DNA from: Streptomyces sp. NBC_01262
Lineage (GTDB): Bacteria > Actinomycetota > Actinomycetes > Streptomycetales > Streptomycetaceae
NCBI RefSeq assembly: GCF_036226365.1
Contig: NZ_CP108462.1
Location: 6,728,501-6,792,500 of the forward strand
Length of the DNA stretch: 64,000 nucleotides
Direction: 5' to 3'
Part shown: piece after piece, positions 24,046-33,990 of the stretch
Layout: every line of letters begins with the position of its first letter
Position numbering within the stretch: position 1 is the stretch's first letter
Translations under genes and position numbers: made by a program
Notes under the pieces: model-generated
The model's input: the letters and a program-made list of their open reading frames with translations, nothing else
Told to the model about the DNA's origin: nothing
The model's database searches: none

Positions 24046-26808
24046 TCATTCTTCACGCTTCCGGCAGATACCCGCGAAATCGCAACTCGCGCAGGATGAG
24101 CACCAGGAACTCAGTCGGGGAAGTTGGTTGGTGCGCAACGCGCCTCCAGCAGCGGTGACACGAGTGCCGAGTGAGCTGAGCACGTCAGGGTCGACTACCT
24201 CACGAGTGTCTCGGCCTGCCTTGTCGAGGTTGAGAACCTCGACCAGGTCCGCTGAAGCGCCGGTGAGTTCCTGGTAGCCGAGGACGTACATGTGGAGCTG
24301 ATCGCGAGTGAGATCCTCGGCCTGCGCACGTTCAGTCGACTTAAAGTCGACGATTGAGGTCTCGTCCGTGTCCAGGCGTTTGATCAGATCGACGCGGCCA
24401 ATGACGGTGACACCTGGGGCCGGATGGATCTCCACCGGCTGTTCGGAGTATTCCGTCTGATGCAGGGTCTCCCCATGCTTGAGTAGGTAGCGGCGAACGG
24501 CGTCCTCCGCCGCCGGCCGAAGCTGGTCAGCGGCAGCCTTGTTCGCGAAGGGCAGATTGAGGTGGCGATCCACCAGGTCTTCTACTTCTTCCGTGGTGGC
24601 GATGTCGCCCTGGATGGCGCGCTTGTGGATCTCGGCCATCATGTCGTGCAGCGACTTGCCGTATCCGAGCTCCTTCTGCAGCGGTGAGTCGAACCCGTAG
24701 AGCAGCCGAAGCTTGAAGGAGTACGGACACTCAAAGAGGTACTTGAGGTCCGAGAAGGACATCACCACGTCAGGGGTTCCCCTTCGCGGAGTCGGAGTCA
24801 ACCGCATCGTCCCTGAGGGACTGATCTCCCTCGTGAGCACGGTCTGCGCCTGTGTCGCTTCGTTGAAGAAGTCAGAACGCTTCTTGCCGCGGGGCTTTCC
24901 GTTCGGCGCGAAGCTCAGTGCAAGATACTTCTGGGCGCGCGTGACTGCGACGTAGAAGAGCCGACGCTCGTCATCGACGCTACCCCGGTATCGATCAGCC
25001 CCGGGGACGAGCTCTTCCTCAACGATGTGGAAGACATTAGTACCTCCCATACGCGGTGTGGGGAAGGTGTTTCTCCTCATCGCGGGAAGAAAGATTGCAG
25101 GCCACTGCATTCCTTTGGACTGATGGACAGTTGCGATGACCACGGCATCGGGCTGGGCGTAACCGTTGTCGCCGTCGGACTCCTCGTAGTAGTTCGGAGC
25201 TTGGAACTCCACCCACTTCGCGAACCCTTCGAATCGCTGACGTGGCTCGCTGGTGAGGTGGATGCGCTCGAAGTCCCCGATGGCTGTGGAGAACCGGCCG
25301 AGGTTGTAGTAGAGAAGCTCGCCCCGGCCATTGGGGACGTTCTCCTCGCGAAGGCCGATGGCTTCCATGAAGCCGAGGAAGGCGCCCTGAAGCGTGGTCG
25401 CGTCCCATGCCTTCGACGAGTCCCACTGCATCGCCTTGTCGAGAACCTTGAACCCTTCCCGTACCGCAGCGTCTGTGACGCCAGCATCTGCTGCCAACCA
25501 CAGATCAACAACGGTCTGCGCATCGACTTCGCCGGCCATGTAGCGGAAACAAGCGACAGCGGCCATCACTTCTGGGGTTTCGAAGAGCTTGGTGAGACCC
25601 TTGATCACGTAGGGGATGCTGCGGCGGCGCAGTTCCTCAACGAGCGGACCGCCGTCGGCCCTCACCGATCGGAAGAGCACCGCAAAGTCCGACCAACTCA
25701 TCCCGCGCGGTTCTGCGCCATGACGGTCCGAGAAGGGGACACCGCGTAGCCGCTCCATCCTGTCAACAATCCAACTGGCCTCTGTAGCCGGATCATCGAA
25801 CTCCAGCGCCAGCAAGTCGCCGCGCTCGAAAGTCTGATGTCCGGCAGCGGTCATCGCCTTGGGCAGCCGATCGGAGTCCGGGATGCGCTCGACCACGCTC
25901 CGAGCGAGCTCGACGACTGCCGGACTGGAGCGGAAATTCTCGTTGAGAGTGACCCGTGCGACGTCCTTGTAGCGACCCTCCATCGTGAGGATGTTCTGGA
26001 CCGCGCTACCTCGCCACTGGTAGATGGTCTGGTCGTCGTCACCGACCACGCACAGGTTCGCGCCGAACTGGGTGAGGCCCCTGATCAGACGCTCCTGGAT
26101 GGGGTTTGTGTCCTGGTACTCGTCCACGACGACGTACCGGACGGTTTCCTTGACGAACCGCTGGAGGTTCAGGGTGGAGGCGTCCTCACCGTCGTCGTCC
26201 TCGAGGCAGACGACAGCGTTGTGGATAATCGCGGTGTAGTCGAAGTAGCTACGGTCTGCCAGTAGCTCCATGTACTTGTCCAGACCCTCCGCGACATCGG
26301 GACGCAGATGGTCCAGGTCCACGTCGTCTTCCCGGAGGATCGACATGGCCTGTTGGTAGAGCCGCGAGTCCACCCAGCGCCGCAGTGGCTTTGGAGTCCC
26401 CTGCACAACCATATTGGTGGTGGTCAGTCCGCTGACCTTGCTGTACTTGTCGATGATCAGGCGGGTCTGCACGTCGTTCAGGACGTTGTATTTGAATGCC
26501 TCGGGTACATGGCTGTGCAGCAGCTCCAGGGCATAACCGTGCATGGTGCCGATGTACATCTCGGCGAGTCCATGCACTTCGCCGTGCTCGATTCGAATGC
26601 GAGCGTGGACTCGTTCCTTGAGCTCGCCGGCGGCCTTCTCCGTGAACGTGAACGCGACGATGTTCTTCGGCGTGACCCCGGGCTTCCGAAGGAGCCCAGC
26701 GATGCGCTGGGCGATCACCTCGGTCTTGCCGGACCCGGCGCAGGCGACGATGAGGAGGTTCTGCTCGATCGTGGCGATCGCGGCGTGCTGGGCTGGGGTC
26801 AAGTGCAT
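24046..26808 (-). CDS. UvrD-like helicase fused to PD-(D/E)XK Fe-S nuclease
   Basis: The 920-residue SF1 helicase has Walker A ACAGSGKTEVIAQR, GTMHGYALELL, Walker B VVVDEYQDTN, QTIYQWRGS, NENFRSS, the VHQSKGMQWPAIF motif and VAVTRAQKY. A RecB/AddB-type nuclease follows, with GRVDLIKRL...SIVDFKST catalytic residues and a four-Cys iron-sulfur cage: one Cys in ECPYSF and three in WCSSCASCDFAGIC near the C-terminus. I chose the ATG at 26808, with GGAGA upstream. It lies beyond the mod/res terminator on the same strand. Helicase-nucleases of this kind occur beside restriction systems in defence islands and degrade foreign DNA. Confidence 0.9.
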   Translation of the reverse strand: MHLTPAQHAAIATIEQNLLIVACAGSGKTEVIAQRIAGLLRKPGVTPKNIVAFTFTEKAAGELKERVHARIRIEHGEVHGLAEMYIGTMHGYALELLHSHVPEAFKYNVLNDVQTRLIIDKYSKVSGLTTTNMVVQGTPKPLRRWVDSRLYQQAMSILREDDVDLDHLRPDVAEGLDKYMELLADRSYFDYTAIIHNAVVCLEDDDGEDASTLNLQRFVKETVRYVVVDEYQDTNPIQERLIRGLTQFGANLCVVGDDDQTIYQWRGSAVQNILTMEGRYKDVARVTLNENFRSSPAVVELARSVVERIPDSDRLPKAMTAAGHQTFERGDLLALEFDDPATEASWIVDRMERLRGVPFSDRHGAEPRGMSWSDFAVLFRSVRADGGPLVEELRRRSIPYVIKGLTKLFETPEVMAAVACFRYMAGEVDAQTVVDLWLAADAGVTDAAVREGFKVLDKAMQWDSSKAWDATTLQGAFLGFMEAIGLREENVPNGRGELLYYNLGRFSTAIGDFERIHLTSEPRQRFEGFAKWVEFQAPNYYEESDGDNGYAQPDAVVIATVHQSKGMQWPAIFLPAMRRNTFPTPRMGGTNVFHIVEEELVPGADRYRGSVDDERRLFYVAVTRAQKYLALSFAPNGKPRGKKRSDFFNEATQAQTVLTREISPSGTMRLTPTPRRGTPDVVMSFSDLKYLFECPYSFKLRLLYGFDSPLQKELGYGKSLHDMMAEIHKRAIQGDIATTEEVEDLVDRHLNLPFANKAAADQLRPAAEDAVRRYLLKHGETLHQTEYSEQPVEIHPAPGVTVIGRVDLIKRLDTDETSIVDFKSTERAQAEDLTRDQLHMYVLGYQELTGASADLVEVLNLDKAGRDTREVVDPDVLSSLGTRVTAAGGALRTNQLPRLSSWCSSCASCDFAGICRKREE

Positions 26809-26885
26809 GGAAGGTCTCCTCCGGGCTGCCAGCGAACTGGACACGAGCACGCATCTGCGTCATCCGCCGCAAATGCAGATAGACC

Positions 26886-26897
26886 TGGTGTACCAGT
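26886..26897. promoter_or_regulatory. Short palindrome upstream of helicase gene
   Basis: CTGGTGTACCAG is a near-perfect palindrome (5-bp arms, 2-base centre) 78 bases upstream of the helicase start, in the 180-base gap after the mod terminator. It is a plausible operator site; no regulator is assigned. Confidence 0.25.
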
Positions 26898-26942
26898 AGG
26901 GACTGACAAACACCGGCCGCGTGCCCAGAGGGACTGCCTCAC

Positions 26943-26978
26943 TCGCCCCTCACCAGCGGGAACTGGTGAGGGGCGAGC
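26943..26978 (-). terminator. Terminator of res-mod operon
   Basis: A perfect 15-bp stem (26943-26957 with 26964-26978) with a six-base loop begins ten bases after the mod stop. It separates the restriction-modification operon from the helicase-nuclease gene, which therefore probably has its own promoter. Confidence 0.75.
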
Positions 26979-26988
26979 GAAGGTCGGA

Positions 26989-29709
26989 TCAGACCTCGAT
27001 CACCTTGAGTACCTCGTCACCGAAGTGGTTGACCACCTTGACCGCGATCTTCCCGGACTCCGGCTTGTCGAAGGGACGGGACACCGTGGTGTAGAGGGAC
27101 TCCCAGGCTTCCTGGTCAACCTCCGCCTTGAGGGCGGTCTTGAGTCGCTTGTACGGGTCGAGCGTGCTGTCGCCGGAGAAGTAGACATGGCGGACGAAGA
27201 ACGCCTCTTCGTTGTAGTCAGTGTCCAGCGACCAGAGCATGATCTCCTTGGCGCCCTCCGCCCGGATGTCACCGGTGGTCGGGTTGAAGACGTCCAGGCC
27301 CTTGATCTCGGCAACGAGGCGGCCGTCGGAGGTCTCCGTGACCTCGATGTCGGGTTCCCCGAAGACCGTGAAGAGGTTGCCGCTGCCAGTGTTGGCCAGC
27401 TCCTCGCCCATCGCGAGGTCAGCGTTCATGCGGACCAGCATCACGGGCATCCGACCGACCTGCCGCTCCTTCACGACGGAGGCGAAGTCCTTGGAGATCG
27501 GCTTGTGCTCGTCGACTGCCTGGACCGCGGTCGGATCGAAGGCGAAGCCCAACACAAGGAGGAGGTCGATCTTCCGGTCTTCAATTGCCTCGCGCGCGGC
27601 CTGCTTGATGTATCGCGAGTCCACCGTCCCGTACTCGGGGCCGAGTGCGATGGCGACGCGCGTCGGCGTACCTTCCTCGGCGTCCTTGCGGATGCCCAGA
27701 GCGGTCAGAGTACGACCCGAGACAGGCTCGACGGACTCGAACTGGAGACGCTCGTTCTTGTAGCCATTCTGTACGCCGGCTTTGGCGATGTGGTCGAGGA
27801 TCGTCTCAGTGTACGACGCACCGGATGGCATGTGCTCGGCTGCACGCTCGGAGGCCGGAAGGTCTGTCTCGAAGGCGATGGCCCGGTGCGGAGACAGGGA
27901 CTCCACGGTGAAGGGGCCAGCGACTCGAATGGCCTTCTTGTTCTCGTACGGACGGTCGTAGAGGGTCTCAAACTCTGCATGTTTCTGGATTGCCGCGTCG
28001 ATCTCCTTGCGAGACATGCCTTCCTTGATATCTGGATTATTGGCAATCGATTTGAGCATGATGTGTGGAACGCGTTCGCAGACGAACCCTCGACGAACGT
28101 CGTTCTTGGAAGGGAGTCGGTCGAGCGGCTGCAGACTGACCTTGGCCTCCTGGGCCTTACCCTCGACTGAATCGGAAAGCAAGTAGGAAGGGTACCTAGC
28201 GCCCATGATCCGATGACGTGCGAGCGCAATTGCGACACGAGAGGTATCGATCGTAATCCAGCGACGCCCCCATTGCTCGGCAACGTGGGCGGTCGTCCCA
28301 GAACCGCAGGTGGGATCGAGGATCAAATCCCCCGGATCCGTAGCCATTAGCATGCAGCGTTCAATTACCTTCGGATTTGTCTGCACGACATACGTCTTCG
28401 AATCGCCAAATCCGGACGTCACGGTATCGTCCCACAAATTATTATACGGATACGCGGGAAAGTCGTCGATATAGCGAACGTAGGAAAGTGTTTTACCTTG
28501 GGCGATTACTCGCCGCGCCCATACGAGCCTCTTCATGCCTGCTTCCGGGGTCTTCCAGTATCCCCTTCCGGAAGTGTAAGTTTTTCCATCGTAGGAGACG
28601 GCGTAGCGAGTTGTTGAAGCAGCAGACTGTGAAGTAAGGTCACCCGACCGGAAGGAACGCTCCCCAGGCACCGGCGCTTCACCGCTGGATAGACGCCTTC
28701 GGCTGCCCTCTTCATTCTCAACCCATCTGTACTGTCCTGAACCCGCTCCGCCCATCTCTTTTCGCTGGAATAGCTGATGATATTTTACCGACGCACTATT
28801 GCGTGAATACCAGAGAATTGAGTCGGCGACTGCGGGGAGAGTGGTGGTGCCACCGGACGGGCTTCCAGCCCCCGTCGTTTTCTTGAACGTAATATTGGAT
28901 ACAAAGTTCTCTGGACCAAAAACTTCGTCCAATAGTGAGCGAACTAGATGCGTGTTCTCGTCGCCAATTTGCACAAATACAGATCCTGACTCTGTTAGCA
29001 GATCCCGTGCTGCGGTCAAGCGGTCACGCAGGTATGACAAGTACGAGTGGATGCCCAATTCCCAAGTATCGCGAAATGCCTTGATTTGCTCGACCTCACG
29101 CGTGGCGTCATCAAGGTTTCCGTCTCGGACCCGTGAGTTATTCGTCGTGGCCTGCCAGTTCGACCCAAACTTGATCCCGTACGGTGGGTCTAGATACACC
29201 ATCTGGACTTTCCCGCGCAGGTTCTCCCGCTCGGCCAGGCTTCCCATGACCTGCAGCGAATCGCCCAGGATCATTCGGTTGGTCCACTTCATCGCGTGGT
29301 TGTACCAGTCGATTTTGTCGAACTCGTCGGCAATCCCGTCGTCGAACGCGTCCAGCCCGAACAATGCGCCCTCATCCAGGTCCTTGTTCGTGCCGACCTT
29401 CCGTTGCTTGGTTTCAGCCATCAGGTCGTTGACCAGGTACTGCGATTCGATCCGTTCCTGGCGGTAGATCGGCGGAGCCGGCACCTCCAGGTCAGCGGAG
29501 TCTTGCTCGTCTTTACCTCGCCAGACCAATTGTGGGTCGAGTGCAGGGTCCCGGGGATATCTGACCATCACTGGTGCGGCGATTTCATCCGTCACCAGGT
29601 CGGGAGCATCTGCGGTCGGGTTGTTCAGCCTCGTTTCGTCATGCACTATCGTCCGCACGCCGACACCATTGGCCGAGCTGGAAACATTACTGTTCTTTGA
29701 AGTCACCAT
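26989..29709 (-). CDS. mod: Type III restriction-modification methyltransferase (Mod)
   Basis: The 906-residue beta-class adenine methyltransferase modifies the recognition site and guides the Res subunit. Motif IV is YLDPPYGIKFG (residues 172-182). Motif I, DPTCGSGTT, follows the target-recognition region (465-473), the order expected for Mod proteins. Recognition specificity should lie between about residues 275 and 440. The long C-terminal part (about 480-906), extending beyond a typical Mod, may interact with Res. The DNA for residues about 240-440 is clearly less G+C-rich than its flanks, as if swapped in. It starts eight bases after res. Confidence 0.92.
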   Translation of the reverse strand: MVTSKNSNVSSSANGVGVRTIVHDETRLNNPTADAPDLVTDEIAAPVMVRYPRDPALDPQLVWRGKDEQDSADLEVPAPPIYRQERIESQYLVNDLMAETKQRKVGTNKDLDEGALFGLDAFDDGIADEFDKIDWYNHAMKWTNRMILGDSLQVMGSLAERENLRGKVQMVYLDPPYGIKFGSNWQATTNNSRVRDGNLDDATREVEQIKAFRDTWELGIHSYLSYLRDRLTAARDLLTESGSVFVQIGDENTHLVRSLLDEVFGPENFVSNITFKKTTGAGSPSGGTTTLPAVADSILWYSRNSASVKYHQLFQRKEMGGAGSGQYRWVENEEGSRRRLSSGEAPVPGERSFRSGDLTSQSAASTTRYAVSYDGKTYTSGRGYWKTPEAGMKRLVWARRVIAQGKTLSYVRYIDDFPAYPYNNLWDDTVTSGFGDSKTYVVQTNPKVIERCMLMATDPGDLILDPTCGSGTTAHVAEQWGRRWITIDTSRVAIALARHRIMGARYPSYLLSDSVEGKAQEAKVSLQPLDRLPSKNDVRRGFVCERVPHIMLKSIANNPDIKEGMSRKEIDAAIQKHAEFETLYDRPYENKKAIRVAGPFTVESLSPHRAIAFETDLPASERAAEHMPSGASYTETILDHIAKAGVQNGYKNERLQFESVEPVSGRTLTALGIRKDAEEGTPTRVAIALGPEYGTVDSRYIKQAAREAIEDRKIDLLLVLGFAFDPTAVQAVDEHKPISKDFASVVKERQVGRMPVMLVRMNADLAMGEELANTGSGNLFTVFGEPDIEVTETSDGRLVAEIKGLDVFNPTTGDIRAEGAKEIMLWSLDTDYNEEAFFVRHVYFSGDSTLDPYKRLKTALKAEVDQEAWESLYTTVSRPFDKPESGKIAVKVVNHFGDEVLKVIEV

Positions 29710-29717
29710 GGCCTGTG

Positions 29718-32700
29718 CTACTTCCCTTCTGTGAGGGCTGCGGACTGGGGTAGAGAGTGGTACTGGTTAATGAAGAAATTTGCGTCATTGAAAAGTGCAT
29801 CGACTTCTTCGGGGACATCCCCGGGTAGTGCGTCGGAATACCGACCTGTCACCGGGCCGTCGTTGTACAGGTCCTCGATTGCTCGGTCGATGTGATGCTT
29901 GAACGTTGCAGGGTTCTCGCCGACCTCCACGTAACCCCACACCCCGTACCCGCCATGGTTGTTCACTGCCGAACACCACAAGTTGCGCGCTGTCTCCGCC
30001 TTGATCGACCGCTTGCCAGCAGACTTGCGAGTACCGGACACCTCGACGACGAGATACCGCTCGGCATCGCCCTCGCGGCGCGGAGAGAGTCGAACGATAA
30101 AGTCTGGTACATACCGGTGCGACCGTGCGGCATGGTGATACGGGATGCTGAATTCCAAATGGTCGTTCTTGACGTACGAGTCGACTGCCTTATGGCCTTC
30201 CAGAATGAGTGCCATCACCTGCTCCCAGGTGTTGCCGTCCAACCCGTCCAGCACTACGAAATTGACTGGGCACTTGTCCGGCTCGGAAGCGAAGTGCTGC
30301 TTGGTGGTGAAGAAGTCGATCACGTCTGTCGAGCCTTCAGGGGCGTATCTCTGAAAGATCGGCAGAATTTTCGACTTCGTGTTCGCTTCCTGCCGGTTCA
30401 GTGCGGCGAAGAACAGTTCCACTGCCCGGGCCCGTTCCAGATCAAGTTGAGCGATCACCTCTAGGGCGCGCGTGTTGTCAACTCCCACGCAGGCAGCGAT
30501 CCAATCCTTTGCCAAGGCAACCAGGTTCGGGAACATCCAAGGCTTCGGTGAGCCGAGCGGGTCTGTGAGATAGCGTTGGAGTGTCTCTCCCGCAAGTTTG
30601 AACGCCACCTGCTGTATCCGGACGATACTTCCGTCGCCAATGCCAAGTGTTTCCTTCTGGCCGAAGATGCTCTCGTTCTCGATCTGGGTCGCGACCGCCT
30701 CGTTCACTTTAAACTGCGGTGCCTCCGTGAAGTCGGCGAAGAATTCGGCATCCGCCACCTCGACACGGTAGCCCTCCAGCCGGGGGAAGACGATCCGCTG
30801 AGACTCGCGATCAGCCATCGACTGGACTCGGATCGGCTGCGGTCGTGGTTTGGACTGCAGGGTCTGATTCGGGTCGGTCTGGATGAACTGAAAAGGGATG
30901 CCATAGACGTCAGCGAACTCCGGCTCCAGAAGGCCGTCCGGGCCCACCGCGTATGAGACACGCCTGAGCCCACGCCCGACCACCTGCTCGCAAAGCAGAT
31001 GGCTGCCGAAGGCTCGCACTCCCAGGACGTGGGTCACGGTATTGGCATCCCAACCTTCTGTCAGCATGGAGACCGAGACGACGCAGCGCACATGCTGCCC
31101 GAGCTTGCCCTTCTTGCCCACAGTGTTGAGGACCTCGCGCAGTAGATCTGCATCGGTCAGAGCAGCGACGTCCCGGTCAGGGAAGCGTGCGCGGTATTCG
31201 TTCTTGAACGCCTCGATTTCCTCGCCTGCTGCGGTCTTGAACTCAGTGGAGAGCTGCGGGTTGTCCGACTCGAGCTGCGCAGAGTCGACGATGATGGTAC
31301 GCGGTACGGCATACCGCTGACCGTGCTCGTCATAGTTCGAGAAAAGTGGAAGGTCACCGCGAGCGCCACTCCGGCTACCCTGGGCATCGACAACCTGGCG
31401 GCCAGCGATGCGGTCGTAGACCCACTTGGAGACCGTGGTGTTGTTGCACACCACGATGAACACCGGTGGCGTCGATCCGAGTTGGGACTCATCTTTATTC
31501 CAACGCTCGTAGGACTTCTCATAATGCCGGTACAGGCTCAAGGCCGCGCCGTTGAGGACCGGGGGGAGTTTCTCCTCCCCTCGATTGACTCCTCGGTGTG
31601 TACGTGATGGCATGTCGCCCTTGATGTGTTCCCAGAGGTTCAGGTACGAGACGTCCTTCTGCTCCGCATCGTCGTCCACTGGCACACGAGGAATCTTCAC
31701 GAGGCCGGACTCGATCGCGTCCAGCAGTCCGAAATCGCTCACCACCCAGGGGAAGAGGGTCCCCTCCGGGTAGCCGGAGCCGTTGAGGTAGAACGGAGTG
31801 GCGGAGAGGTCGTAGACGGTCTTGATCCCGGTCTTCGCCATGACGTGCCGAAGCCCGTCGAACCAGCGACGCGCGTCCTCGTTGTTCTCTGTCGCTTCCC
31901 GCTTCTCATCGCCCGTGAGGTCATCGAGAGTGACTGCACCATCCATGGCCGCCGCGCGCGTCTGGTAGCAGTGGTGAGCTTCATCGTTGAAGACGACGAT
32001 CTGCCCCTTGCCACCTCCACCGAGATCCTTGAGGACTCGGAGGGCCATCTTCTCCGGGGTCTCAACGAAAGGGTCCTGCTTTTTGCCACGCAGCAGGAGC
32101 TTCTTCGTCTTCGAGTTGAGGCCCTGGCCCTCGTGGGTCGTCTTCAGCATGAATGCGTGGTAGTTGGTGATGCCAACCTGCGCCTGGCTGAGGGCCGGCC
32201 ACAGGTCCGCCGGAATGATGTCGCGCTGGTGGTAGTAGTTCTCCGGGTCCGAGGGCATCAGGACCCGCAACCGATCCCGGATGGTGACCCCAGGCGCAAC
32301 CAGCAGGAACCGCTTGGCGAAGCGGGCGTCTTGGGGTGCGGCGACCTTGTTGAGAGTGTGCCAAGCGATGAGCATCGCCATGACCACAGTCTTTCCGCTG
32401 CCAGTCGCCATTTTCAAGGCTACTCGGGGCAGGCCGGCATTGTGCTCGGCGTTGGCCAGGTCGAGTTGGTCGCCGATCCAGGACTTGCCGAGCTTCACGC
32501 CGACCTCGGTGAGGTAGATCGCCGTTTCAACAGCCTCCACCTGGGCGAAGAAGAGCTTCCGCTCACGGCCGGAGTCGGTCCAGTACTCCAACAGCCTTCG
32601 CGTTGTCGGAGTGACGTTGGGGTAGCCGGTCTTGCGCCAGCGATCCACCTCGGCGCGAATGTTGCCGATGACGCTCTGCCCCTGGCGTGTTTCCAGGATG

Positions 32701-32915
32701 CCGTCGAAGCCGGAGAGCTCATCCTGTTGGGCGGCGTGTTTGGCTGAGCCACGCTTGCCTCCCTTCTTCGCACGTGGGACCGGCATCCAGGTCTCGCTCG
32801 GTCGGCGGCCCGGGGCAAGTTCCCCAGTTGGCTGCCCCCTGCTGTCCAGCTCCCAGTGCTGGGTCGGCTCAGCGAAGGGCGGATTGATGATCGGATTCTC
32901 GATCACACCTGGCAT
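29718..32915 (-). CDS. res: Type III restriction enzyme, Res subunit
   Basis: The 1065-residue SF2 translocase/endonuclease works with Mod to cut unmodified DNA. It has Walker A KMATGSGKTVVM (about residues 168-179), DEAH box VVFNDEAHHCY, motif III DLSATPFYL, SVSMLTEGWDANTVTH, and motif VI EQVVGRGLRR. The C-terminal region contains YVPDFIVRLS and YLVVEVSGTRK, the PD-(E)XK-type endonuclease core (D, E, K-like). All modules look intact. I chose the ATG at 32915 over an upstream in-frame start. The 276 bases to the divergent scaffold gene (32916-33191) should carry promoters but show nothing clear. Confidence 0.92.
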   Translation of the reverse strand: MPGVIENPIINPPFAEPTQHWELDSRGQPTGELAPGRRPSETWMPVPRAKKGGKRGSAKHAAQQDELSGFDGILETRQGQSVIGNIRAEVDRWRKTGYPNVTPTTRRLLEYWTDSGRERKLFFAQVEAVETAIYLTEVGVKLGKSWIGDQLDLANAEHNAGLPRVALKMATGSGKTVVMAMLIAWHTLNKVAAPQDARFAKRFLLVAPGVTIRDRLRVLMPSDPENYYHQRDIIPADLWPALSQAQVGITNYHAFMLKTTHEGQGLNSKTKKLLLRGKKQDPFVETPEKMALRVLKDLGGGGKGQIVVFNDEAHHCYQTRAAAMDGAVTLDDLTGDEKREATENNEDARRWFDGLRHVMAKTGIKTVYDLSATPFYLNGSGYPEGTLFPWVVSDFGLLDAIESGLVKIPRVPVDDDAEQKDVSYLNLWEHIKGDMPSRTHRGVNRGEEKLPPVLNGAALSLYRHYEKSYERWNKDESQLGSTPPVFIVVCNNTTVSKWVYDRIAGRQVVDAQGSRSGARGDLPLFSNYDEHGQRYAVPRTIIVDSAQLESDNPQLSTEFKTAAGEEIEAFKNEYRARFPDRDVAALTDADLLREVLNTVGKKGKLGQHVRCVVSVSMLTEGWDANTVTHVLGVRAFGSHLLCEQVVGRGLRRVSYAVGPDGLLEPEFADVYGIPFQFIQTDPNQTLQSKPRPQPIRVQSMADRESQRIVFPRLEGYRVEVADAEFFADFTEAPQFKVNEAVATQIENESIFGQKETLGIGDGSIVRIQQVAFKLAGETLQRYLTDPLGSPKPWMFPNLVALAKDWIAACVGVDNTRALEVIAQLDLERARAVELFFAALNRQEANTKSKILPIFQRYAPEGSTDVIDFFTTKQHFASEPDKCPVNFVVLDGLDGNTWEQVMALILEGHKAVDSYVKNDHLEFSIPYHHAARSHRYVPDFIVRLSPRREGDAERYLVVEVSGTRKSAGKRSIKAETARNLWCSAVNNHGGYGVWGYVEVGENPATFKHHIDRAIEDLYNDGPVTGRYSDALPGDVPEEVDALFNDANFFINQYHSLPQSAALTEGK

Positions 32916-33191
32916 CGTCTGCTCTGCTCCCTCGCTACCCCAACCGACCACAGGACCGTACCGCGCACTACCGACACCTCATACTCGTAATCACTCTGAG
33001 CCACAAGATGGGACCCTGAGCTGCGTGGGTAGCGGCAGCATACGGCGAGACGACAACGCGCGTTTGTCTCCTGATGGTGACCCTCGTGCTTCCCAGAATG
33101 TTCATCCACTGGAGCGGTCAACATCACGCTGGAAAAGCTGGCTAGACTGATCTTCGGCGCGGGGGCGTAGCAGACCAGGGATGGTTTCCGA

Positions 33192-33857
33192 ATGACGCGC
33201 CGCCTGCTCCCGTCTCCGCTCGCGCCGGTGAGTCACCGGCAAGACGGTCGGCCGATCTACCCGATCCTTGGGGCCTCCGGAGAGGACCCGTCCAACGATC
33301 CGCCCGCCGACCCGAAGACGTTCACACAGGAGCAGGTCAATGCCCTGCTGGCTCGCGAGAAGCAGCAGGGTGGCCGGGCAGCGATGAAGGAACTGCTGGA
33401 GCAGACCGGGTTCGCCGATGCCACGGCCCTGGCGGCGTTCATCCAGGGCCAGCGAGACGCGGAGGCTGCGGCCTTGTCGGAGCTGGAGCGCAGGGAGAAG
33501 GCGGCGGCCGACAAGGAGCAGGCAGCCACCCAGCGGGAGGGCGCCGCCGTGGCACGGGAGCGGGCAGCCCAGCGCCGCGCCGCCCTGGTCGCGCTTGGCG
33601 CGACGGGCGATGACCTGGCGGATGCCGAGCAACTGCTGACTGTGGCGGATGACGCGGACGACCAGGCGCTCATCGAGGCCGCGAAGGCCCTCGCCACGCG
33701 GCGGCCTGAGCTGTTCGGCACTCAGCGCCAGACCGCCCCGCCCGCTCCGGGCGGCTCTCCCGCCGGGGGCCCGCCGCCGCGCGGGACCGTCCCGGCGAAG
33801 CCGGGCGCGGCCGGGCTGGAGATGGCCCGCCGACGCGGCTACGTCACCGCCGACTGA
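33192..33857 (+). CDS. Capsid scaffolding protein
   Basis: The 221-residue protein has the composition of phage scaffolds: a disordered Pro-rich N-terminus, then a long charged coiled coil (EQVNALLAREKQQGGRAAMKELLEQ, about residues 48-75, continuing SELERREKAAADKEQAATQRE to about 130), and a Gly/Pro-rich C-terminal tail ending in a basic MARRRGYVTAD segment likely to bind capsid protein. Its place two genes before the major capsid protein confirms the role. ATG at 33192 has GGGA nine bases upstream. Confidence 0.82.
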   Translation: MTRRLLPSPLAPVSHRQDGRPIYPILGASGEDPSNDPPADPKTFTQEQVNALLAREKQQGGRAAMKELLEQTGFADATALAAFIQGQRDAEAAALSELERREKAAADKEQAATQREGAAVARERAAQRRAALVALGATGDDLADAEQLLTVADDADDQALIEAAKALATRRPELFGTQRQTAPPAPGGSPAGGPPPRGTVPAKPGAAGLEMARRRGYVTAD

Positions 33858-33990
33858 CAGGCTCCACTCCCACCGGCGGGACAAGGCCGGATACGGGGAC
33901 CACGCCCCAACCCTCCTCCCGTGGACGGCACCACCAGCCCGGTGAGTGCGCGAATTCCTCATTCGCTTCTCGTCCACGGGAGGACTGGCT

